Shown piece by piece: positions 58,146-64,000 of a DNA stretch of 64,000 nucleotides. Both the position numbers and the translations under genes were made by a program. The notes below the pieces were generated by a model. The model had not been told where the DNA came from and made no database searches. It was given only the letters and a program-made list of their open reading frames with translations. Source of the stretch: Shewanella seohaensis. GTDB taxonomy: Bacteria; Pseudomonadota; Gammaproteobacteria; Enterobacterales; Shewanellaceae. Location: NCBI RefSeq assembly GCF_025449215.1, contig NZ_CP104900.1:4464001-4528000 (forward strand), written 5' to 3'. How positions within the stretch are numbered: the first letter of the stretch is position 1; every line of letters begins with the position of its first letter.

Positions 58146-58383
58146 ATAAACTCGATCTTAACTGGCTCAATATTGGGCGAATAACAAAGGTGCAACGAGT
58201 CTACCTCAGTTTCGGCATTTCACTCACCCGATGACTTATCCTCTTAGGGTAACGAACAAAGTAACATTTGACTTACATTTGTAAAGATAAAGAATTTTAA
58301 GTTGGTTTTAAGTTAATAAAACTAAGCTCCGCGGCCGCAAACGAGAACAATTCCTGTTTGCAAAAAAAATAAAGACAAGCACC
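58146..58383. promoter_or_regulatory. Region upstream of the TonB-dependent receptor
   Basis: About 240 AT-rich bases between divergent genes. I looked for a Fur box and found none that fits well. Confidence 0.35.
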
Positions 58384-60588
58384 ATGTCCGATTCGGAGAG
58401 CCCAATGACCCAACTTAGCCCAATGCGCCTTAGCCTATTAGCCTGCGCATTAACTACCGCCTTCAATGCCCAAGCCAATTCGCCCAGCCAAGCCCCCGCA
58501 AAAATAGAACAGATCAGTATTTTCGGTAGTAAAAATCCCCTCGATACCACCCCAGGTAGCGCCCATCAAATTACCGAAGCCGAATTAGAAACCTTTAAAT
58601 ATTCCGATATTATGCGCACCTTGGCTTCTGTGCCCGGCGTTTATATTCAAGAAGAAGATGGTTATGGCCTGCGCCCGAACATTGGTATGCGTGGCACGGG
58701 GCAAAATCGTTCTGAAAAGATTACCGTGATGGAAGATGGTGTTCTCGCCGCTCCCGCCCCCTATGCCTCCCCAGCGGCTTACTACTTCCCCACCTCAGGC
58801 AGAATGCAATCGGTTGAAATCCTTAAGGGAAGCTCAACGGTAAAATATGGCCCCCGCACCACAGGTGGGGTGATTAACATGCTGTCTCGGCAAATTCCTC
58901 AAGAGGCATTAGCCGGCAAAATTGATCTTGCCTTAGGCCAAGATGGCTTCGGTAAATTACACACCTATGCAGGTGGACAAGGCGAACGCATTGGCGCTGT
59001 GGCCGAGATTTATCGCTATCAAGCCGACGGATTTAGGGAGATAAACACGGTCGGCGGCGACACTGGCTTTACTAAAAATGATGCCTTAGCCAAGGTTAGA
59101 GTGAACACCGACAGCACGGCCGCATATCAGCAATCCCTTGAACTCAAATTGAAATTTGCCGATGAGACCTCTAACGAAACCTATATGGGTCTAACCGATG
59201 CGGATTATCAGGCCTCGCCCTATAGTCGCTATTCAGCCTCGCAAAAAGATCAGATGACCACAGAGCATAAGCAAGTGCAGCTCAACCATATAATCGATTT
59301 CAGCGACACACTAAGCCTTAGCAGCATTGGCTATTACAATGATTTTCATCGAAATTGGTATAAGGCCGACAAGGTTGGTGGCGAGTCATTAAGTGGCACA
59401 GGGATCCAAAATGCTGCCGACTTTGATGCGGGTCTGCTCTCTGAGCTTGAGGTCAATGTCAAAGCCAATAATCGCAGTTACCTCGCCCAAGGGATACAAA
59501 CGGAACTCAATTGGTTACTCGGGGATCACGACCTCGCCTTTGGTCTTCGCTACCATGAAGATGAAATGGACAGATACCAATGGGCCGACAGTTATGCAAT
59601 GGACGCCAACAGTGTCATGTTACGCACTAAGAGTGGTGTCCCGGGCACCGACTCTAACCGTGTCGATAGCGCCACGGCATTTGCGGCCTATGTGCAGGAT
59701 AAAATCAGCCTAGACGCGCTCACCATTACCGCTGGCCTGCGCTGGGAAGATGTCGAAACCCAACGCCGCGATTGGGGTAAGAAGAATCCGGGTCGCGAGG
59801 GGAATCCCGATAAACAGGTTGAAAGCCAGTTCAATGCACTGCTGCCTTCGTTATCAGCAACTTACCAGATTAATGAGCAAGTATTACTTCTGGCTGGGGT
59901 ACAAAAAGGCTTCTCGCCCGCCGCACCCGGCAATGCTAAAGGGCAAGAAGAACAAAGCTGGAACTATGAGGCTGGCGTTCGCTACCATCAAGATGCATTT
60001 AATGCAGAGTTAATCGGTTTCTATAGCGATTACAGTAACATGCACGGCAACTGCACGGCGGCGCAGGGTTGTGATGACACTAAACTCGACAATCAGTACA
60101 ACGCAGGCGAAGTAGAAGTCAAAGGCCTCGAACTCAGCCTCGCCCACGAGTTTAATCGAGCCGGGGCGATGAGTTTTCCAGTCAAACTCGCTTACACCTA
60201 CACGGATGCCGAGTTTGGCAATAGTTTCGAATCTGAGTTTGAAACTTGGGATAAGGTTGAAGCGGGTTACAAATTAACCTATCTACCTGAAAACCAATTG
60301 TATATTTCAGCAGGTGTGCAATCGCAACACTGGCAAATCACAGTGGCGGCACGTTATACCGATGAGATGCGAACAAAAGCAGGTGCAGGCCCCATTCCCG
60401 CAGATGAAGTGATTGAGGCCAAAACCTTAGTGGACTTGTCGGCGCGTTACTTTGTCACCCACAGTCAGGAAGTGTACTTAACCGTAGACAACCTCTTAGA
60501 TGAAACCTATATGACGACGCGAGTACACGGCTCTATTTTTGCCGGAAAACCTCAAACGGTCACACTCGGTTACAGCTATAAATTTTAA
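58384..60588 (+). CDS. TonB-dependent outer-membrane receptor (FecA-like)
   Basis: An outer-membrane active-transport receptor of 734 residues. The signal peptide ends near AFNAQA (about 32). A TonB-box-like KIEQISIFG is followed by the plug (about 50-165) with EEDGYGLRPNIGMRGTG, EDGVLAAPAPYASPAAYYF and GSSTVKYGPRTTGGVINM. The 22-strand barrel runs to a terminal aromatic (GYSYKF). The plug motifs are those of FecA-type iron(III) dicitrate or siderophore receptors. There is no N-terminal signalling domain and no fecIR nearby. The first methionine could be at 58384 or 58408 (MTQLSPMRLSLLA). Confidence 0.88.
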   Translation: MSDSESPMTQLSPMRLSLLACALTTAFNAQANSPSQAPAKIEQISIFGSKNPLDTTPGSAHQITEAELETFKYSDIMRTLASVPGVYIQEEDGYGLRPNIGMRGTGQNRSEKITVMEDGVLAAPAPYASPAAYYFPTSGRMQSVEILKGSSTVKYGPRTTGGVINMLSRQIPQEALAGKIDLALGQDGFGKLHTYAGGQGERIGAVAEIYRYQADGFREINTVGGDTGFTKNDALAKVRVNTDSTAAYQQSLELKLKFADETSNETYMGLTDADYQASPYSRYSASQKDQMTTEHKQVQLNHIIDFSDTLSLSSIGYYNDFHRNWYKADKVGGESLSGTGIQNAADFDAGLLSELEVNVKANNRSYLAQGIQTELNWLLGDHDLAFGLRYHEDEMDRYQWADSYAMDANSVMLRTKSGVPGTDSNRVDSATAFAAYVQDKISLDALTITAGLRWEDVETQRRDWGKKNPGREGNPDKQVESQFNALLPSLSATYQINEQVLLLAGVQKGFSPAAPGNAKGQEEQSWNYEAGVRYHQDAFNAELIGFYSDYSNMHGNCTAAQGCDDTKLDNQYNAGEVEVKGLELSLAHEFNRAGAMSFPVKLAYTYTDAEFGNSFESEFETWDKVEAGYKLTYLPENQLYISAGVQSQHWQITVAARYTDEMRTKAGAGPIPADEVIEAKTLVDLSARYFVTHSQEVYLTVDNLLDETYMTTRVHGSIFAGKPQTVTLGYSYKF

Positions 60589-60601
60589 TCCCTCGTAAAA
60601 C

Positions 60602-60630
60602 GAACAAGGGCAAACCCAGTTTGCCCTTGT
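60602..60630. terminator. Terminator after the receptor gene
   Basis: Hairpin acaagggcaaa / tttgcccttgt, between convergent genes. Confidence 0.85.
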
Positions 60631-60656
60631 AAATCATCGGTCTGCAATCACTGCGA

Positions 60657-60887
60657 CTAAACTCGCTTAAATTCGCGCTTTAACTGAAAACTCTCGTCGG
60701 TCACCAGCTGTTCTAACACCTCTACCCGCTCGCGCAGTTTATCAAGCTCAATGCGTAACAGTTGGTTTTCGGCCTGAAGCTTAGTACTGACCGAATTGCC
60801 GCGCTCGCGGATCTTCATAATCGCGACTGTATATCCGCCGACAATGGCAAAAATAGGGATAAGTAATGCAAGCGTTGCTGCGTTCAT
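60657..60887 (-). CDS. PspB-like small membrane protein
   Basis: A 76-residue protein with one N-terminal membrane helix (about 4-25, TLALLIPIFAIVGGYTVAI). A charged coiled coil (about 38-66, LQAENQLLRIELDKLRERVEVLEQL) follows. The layout is that of phage-shock protein B, but no pspA or pspC lies nearby. It could take part in envelope stress sensing; that is inference. It is a stand-alone gene. Confidence 0.7.
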   Translation of the reverse strand: MNAATLALLIPIFAIVGGYTVAIMKIRERGNSVSTKLQAENQLLRIELDKLRERVEVLEQLVTDESFQLKREFKRV

Positions 60888-61005
60888 AACGGGTCCTTTT
60901 CGAATTTATCTCTTAATCCAGTATGTGCAACATAACCTAAATGCACCAGTGACAAAAGTCATCAGTTGTCACCAAGCAGTTGAGCGGCTCTTTATCAAGT
61001 CCACG

Positions 61006-61416
61006 CTATTCCTTATCGAAACTATCAACCACAATCGCCCCCATAGAAGCGGGCATAGTAATCACGATAATCCGCTTAATGGAGGTCAGAGGATCATCAA
61101 TAAAGGGCAGCTTATCGAGGCAAAGGAGCACCAAACTCACCACACAGGCGCTAATCAGATAGGCCATAACAATCCGAAAAATAAATACCGGTAGGCGGTG
61201 ACGAATGTTTTGTTGGAACACACTCTGGTAAGTAAATACCCCAAGGAACAGCAGTGACAGACTCAATAACATCAGCAGATTCAGTAGCGGCAAGGTCTCC
61301 CCGAGTTGCCATGCCTCCTCCGAAAAACCAATAGGCACGGCGAGCGCAAAGGCGCCGACGCAGACTTGAATCGCATCTTCGGTATTAAAACGGTAGGTAT
61401 CAAAGTTAAAGCTCAT
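61006..61416 (-). CDS. DUF2391 integral membrane protein
   Basis: A 136-residue membrane protein with four hydrophobic helices. The start at ATG 61416 (MSFNFDTYRFNTEDAIQ) is set by GGGAGG just upstream; an in-frame ATG at 61437 lies before that site. The pattern GAFALAVPIGFSEEAWQLG and RHRLPVFIFRIVMAYLI fits the DUF2391 (TIGR02587-like) membrane family, whose function is unknown. Confidence 0.75.
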   Translation of the reverse strand: MSFNFDTYRFNTEDAIQVCVGAFALAVPIGFSEEAWQLGETLPLLNLLMLLSLSLLFLGVFTYQSVFQQNIRHRLPVFIFRIVMAYLISACVVSLVLLCLDKLPFIDDPLTSIKRIIVITMPASMGAIVVDSFDKE

Positions 61417-61437
61417 CTCGCCTCCCTGTGATTTCAC

Positions 61438-61974
61438 GGCACATCATCGCCGCACATCGAATAAGCAAATCATAACCCGTAAAATATCACCCATTGTTGC
61501 TACTTTGGCTGCGTTTTTAATGCGTCGGATAGTATCTTAAAGGCTACGATAGCATGGCTGCCAGAAGCAGCCTTGAGGTGGACTGTCGTCTCGCTAATCA
61601 CCATGGTTCTCCTGTTTAGCATCGATGTCGCCTGTTTGTTTTGAAGGAAGATGAGTAACTTGTTTGGGGACAAAAGCGATTAATCTATTTATCTATTTAT
61701 CTATTTATGGAGTTTATTGCCATTGTTTCCCCAGTGACTCGCCGTGAATATATCCCTATAGGCTCGACGGCGACATCCATGTCGCCAACGGTCACTGGTG
61801 CCCCAATGCCAATTTTTACTACCCATTTTCGATACGTACGTAAAAAGAAAAGGGACAAAAGCGTGTTAGATCCCCAACTCTAATTTTTGAGTTTCGGATT
61901 AAAAATTCTATGGGTTTAACGACAAAATCAGCGGCGCGGCATTTTGCGTCCGCTGTATTTTTTTATTAGGCATT
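61438..61974. other. Junction region between core and foreign DNA
   Basis: About 540 bases with no ORF. Contents: three 8-bp tctattta repeats (61684-61707), an inverted repeat ccagtgac / gtcactgg (61731-61797) enclosing ggcgacatccatgtcgcc (61769-61786), and a 12-bp direct repeat gggacaaaagcg (61667-61678 and 61852-61863). An attC-like or terminator hairpin lies at the right end. GC falls sharply after about 61.95 kb. Confidence 0.6.
61912..61970 (-). other. attC-like element or terminator at the end of hsdS
   Basis: On the minus strand, gcctaat starts two bases after the hsdS stop. The arms cagcgg / ccgctg then pair, and gttaaac closes the element. gttaaac fits the attC core GTTRRRY and gcctaat is one base off RYYYAAC. 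A rho-independent terminator is an equal possibility, since T runs flank the stem. Confidence 0.35.
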
Positions 61975-63477
61975 TTATTTAAAACCGATATAAACTTCTC
62001 TGTCGTTTGCTATGTCGTCAATCGCTTTGTTTAGTATTTCTTTTAATTGTTTGGCTGTCTTGTCCAACTCATAAATTCCTGCCGTTTCATTGAAAGCATT
62101 GTCTTGCTCTAAAAAGTTGTCCAATGTGAATGTTTCTGCTTGGTAATTGCTGTTTGGGTTGTGATAAAGCAATGAAATCTCGTCTTGTTTCTTTTTGTCA
62201 AATTTTGGGAATGGAATTAAGTCCCAATACTTTTGAGCCAAACTCCCGCCATTTCCGCCAACCGCATAAAGGTCAATTAGCCCTTTACTTCTAAAATAAT
62301 CTAAGCAACACTTTGCAAAGATTGCTTTATTCACGTTGTGTTCTTCTTGTTGAATTGTTATACCGTGAATATTTGTAATTACTCTGTCTTGTTCTTCAAT
62401 AATTACGATTGACCTACCTTTTTCAAAACCTTCTGCACCAAAAATTAAATCTCCTTTTTTCAGTGTCTTTAATGAATTAGGGTTTCCTAAATATTCTATT
62501 TTGTCAACAGTTCCATATTTTGAAAGAAACTTTGGTAACATCAAAGTGTAGAATCTGTTGTATTTCTTTTTACTGTAAACACTGTCACCAATATTTGACA
62601 CTTGTAAGTTTTGTCCACGTGAAAGCGAAAAACCTAATTCCTGTATGGTCTGAAATCCGTTTGTGTAGTTCTCTATTTGAAAAACAATTTTCTTGAAATG
62701 TTCACGATAGAGGTTTGTATCTAATCTCCCAATATTTTCAATTTCATTTATATTAGGCAATTCAAACTTAAACTTGTTTGACTTTTGATTAGATAAAAGT
62801 TCTTGTTCTATGAGATTTAAAATGTTCTCGAACCTATTCTTGATAAGTTGTTCTTTGTTGATTATAGCTTGTGTTAGCATCTCAACAAATTTGATTGTGT
62901 TATCTGAATTGTGATTTGGCATTGGAATTTTACAATCCAAGAACAATGTTTTTGCGTGTCTAATTGTCGCCCCTTTGGGAACCATAAAGTCTAACTGCTC
63001 CCGAAAAACATTGTGTTTGATAAAAGCCAACAAATAGTATTTCTTTTCTGAAACTGGCAATTTGTATAAAGCACCTGAAAGCATATAGTTTGGATAATCT
63101 TTATCCAAAATCACGATTTCTCCAATATTGCTGTCTTTGGAAATAATCAAATCGCCTTTTTTCAAATTCATTTTCACAAAGCAATTTGGCATTATTGGTA
63201 ATGCTGTTTCGCTTGCTATTTCTGGTGAAAATGTATGCTGCTTAAGTGCTTTTGTCCTTAAAAAATAATGAGTTGATTTTCCTATATAATTCAATGAGCC
63301 TACTTCTACGCCTAAATCTTTACGTTGTAAAGGCCTGACAAGAAAATCCCTTACATAAAGGAAGTTTTGGTTTGGCATTACCAAATCCATATACTGCGAA
63401 GAAGAAAGCGTAAAGTCTTTCTCTACAATATGAGAAAACGAAATTGCGGTTGGTGTTCTAACGTAACTATTGCTCAT
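61975..63477 (-). CDS. hsdS: Type I restriction-modification specificity subunit HsdS
   Basis: A DNA-recognition subunit of 500 residues. Two target-recognition domains occupy about 15-180 and 245-420, each followed by a helical conserved region (NKEQLIKNRFENILNLIEQELL near 210-231). Near the C-terminus, AVGGNGGSLAQKYWDLIPFPKF is a typical TRD end. The gene is strongly AT-rich and uses codons unlike the neighbours. Its phrasing resembles HsdS from Bacteroidetes, which is an impression only. The start lies two bases after the hsdM stop, so they form one operon. Confidence 0.85.
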   Translation of the reverse strand: MSNSYVRTPTAISFSHIVEKDFTLSSSQYMDLVMPNQNFLYVRDFLVRPLQRKDLGVEVGSLNYIGKSTHYFLRTKALKQHTFSPEIASETALPIMPNCFVKMNLKKGDLIISKDSNIGEIVILDKDYPNYMLSGALYKLPVSEKKYYLLAFIKHNVFREQLDFMVPKGATIRHAKTLFLDCKIPMPNHNSDNTIKFVEMLTQAIINKEQLIKNRFENILNLIEQELLSNQKSNKFKFELPNINEIENIGRLDTNLYREHFKKIVFQIENYTNGFQTIQELGFSLSRGQNLQVSNIGDSVYSKKKYNRFYTLMLPKFLSKYGTVDKIEYLGNPNSLKTLKKGDLIFGAEGFEKGRSIVIIEEQDRVITNIHGITIQQEEHNVNKAIFAKCCLDYFRSKGLIDLYAVGGNGGSLAQKYWDLIPFPKFDKKKQDEISLLYHNPNSNYQAETFTLDNFLEQDNAFNETAGIYELDKTAKQLKEILNKAIDDIANDREVYIGFK

Positions 63478-63479
63478 AC

Positions 63480-64000
63480 TTACTTCGCCTTAATAAAAAT
63501 ATCCTGTAATTGTTTTTCTTGGCTTAAACACCATTTTTTAAAGTCTGCAACGGTTTCTGTAAATTCCTCATCAAGTAAAGCTCGTCCGTCTTTGTCAATC
63601 TCAATTTCAAAGTTCTCGTAATTGATTTTATAGTTTGGTGAGAAGAATTTTACTCGTTTGCTGGTCTTTACTTCATATCCAACTTTTTCAATGCCTTTGA
63701 AAAATACTTGATAATTCTGCTCTTTCAGTTTTGCTAATTCTTTTTCATTTGGCTTATAGGCAACAATGATTGAAGTGTTTACACCTGTCTCTGCAAATAC
63801 ATTAGCTGGCAAGTCAAAAATGGCAACAATTCGCATTTTGTCCATTAACCATTTACGGGCAATTTTATGAGTGTCAATACTGGCAATTGAGTTGGATAAA
63901 ACAATTCCCATCCTTCCGTTTTCTTTCAAAATACGGTAAGCATTTTCAAGGAATACTACACCTAAATCTATTTTGCTCGCTTGCTTTTCGGCTTTCTTCT
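63480..64000 (-). CDS. hsdM: Type I DNA methylase HsdM, C-terminal part (runs off the window)
   Basis: The 3' part of an N6-adenine DNA methyltransferase subunit. The frame continues to the right edge (KKAEKQASKIDLGVVFLENA before the internal TTG), so the start is outside the window. The visible text NGRMGIVLSNSIASID and IVAIFDLPANVFAETGVNTS is the conserved C-terminal part of the HsdM/N6_Mtase domain. The NPPF motif is not in the window. It is AT-rich like hsdS. An hsdR gene would be expected further right if the system is complete. Confidence 0.85.
   Translation of the reverse strand, partial: KKAEKQASKIDLGVVFLENAYRILKENGRMGIVLSNSIASIDTHKIARKWLMDKMRIVAIFDLPANVFAETGVNTSIIVAYKPNEKELAKLKEQNYQVFFKGIEKVGYEVKTSKRVKFFSPNYKINYENFEIEIDKDGRALLDEEFTETVADFKKWCLSQEKQLQDIFIKAK

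Noticed and set aside
58146..58383. Fur box upstream of the TonB-dependent receptor
   Set aside because: No stretch fits the 19-bp Fur consensus well enough to report.
61667..61863. att sites of an integrative element (12-bp direct repeat)
   Set aside because: The repeat flanks only about 185 bases of non-coding DNA and not the foreign genes, so it is not evidence of integration ends by itself.
1..64000. CRISPR array, tRNA or rRNA genes, prophage
   Set aside because: No regular spacer-repeat pattern, no cloverleaf or rRNA sequence, and no phage structural or integrase gene was seen in the window.

Overview
The window reads as about 64 kb of Shewanella chromosome (S. oneidensis / MR-4 / ANA-3 type). 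The evidence is the lipopolysaccharide-transport/rpoN cluster, a pentaheme nitrite reductase with NarQ/NarP, arcA, a tetrathionate reductase, and a dense set of c-di-GMP, chemotaxis and TonB-dependent genes. This is inference from protein content; no database search was run.

Layout. 0.3-8.7 kb: kdsD-kdsC-lptC-lptA-lptB, then rpoN-hpf-ptsN-rapZ-npr, then mgtE. 8.7-10.5 kb: a ModA-like binding protein and an OmpA-family lipoprotein. 10.8-12.1 kb: an unusual locus with a sigma54-like promoter, a 32-codon ORF, an IS3-OrfA-like helix-turn-helix protein, four tandem structured-RNA units and a strong terminator. I regard this as the best candidate for an undescribed system. 12.1-17.3 kb: RIO-type kinase, DUF2799 lipoprotein, PAP2 phosphatase and a broken GAF-GGDEF-EAL gene. 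17.5-21.6 kb: nrfA divergent from narQP, with a NarP 7-2-7 box and an FNR/EtrA-like site between them. 21.6-31.9 kb: yacL, a ZntB-like transporter, lysC behind a lysine riboswitch with a co-transcribed aminoacylase-like gene, a DUF3293 gene, arcA, an S9 peptidase and fbp. 32.1-37.7 kb: a defence island (NERD nuclease-like gene and a GAPS6-like pair) between inverted copies of a modular repeat. 37.8-40.5 kb: yqhA, a secreted protein and a dicarboxylate-type symporter. 40.9-47.4 kb: a four-gene Wadjet/MksBEFG-like SMC operon in the order C-B-A-D. 47.5-55.5 kb: ttrR-ttrS divergent from ttrBCA. 55.7-61.4 kb: BdlA-like PAS-PAS chemoreceptor, DUF3581, FecA-like receptor, a PspB-like protein and a DUF2391 protein. 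61.9-64.0 kb: an AT-rich type I restriction-modification fragment (hsdM 3' part, hsdS) that looks foreign and may end in an attC-like site.

Two themes run through the window. One is anaerobic respiration and its control (NrfA, NarQP, ArcA, TtrRSBCA); the nrf/nar and ttr intergenic regions share an identical 14-bp FNR-like site. The other is defence: a GAPS6-like pair with NERD, a Wadjet-like operon, and type I RM.

Sequence-quality warning: at least eight frameshifts interrupt otherwise well-conserved genes (rpoN, rapZ, the GAF-GGDEF-EAL gene, gapS6a, gapS6b). Most are repaired by adding one base to a homopolymer run, usually of C or G. Some or all may be sequencing or assembly errors, so I annotate the intact gene and state where the frame breaks.
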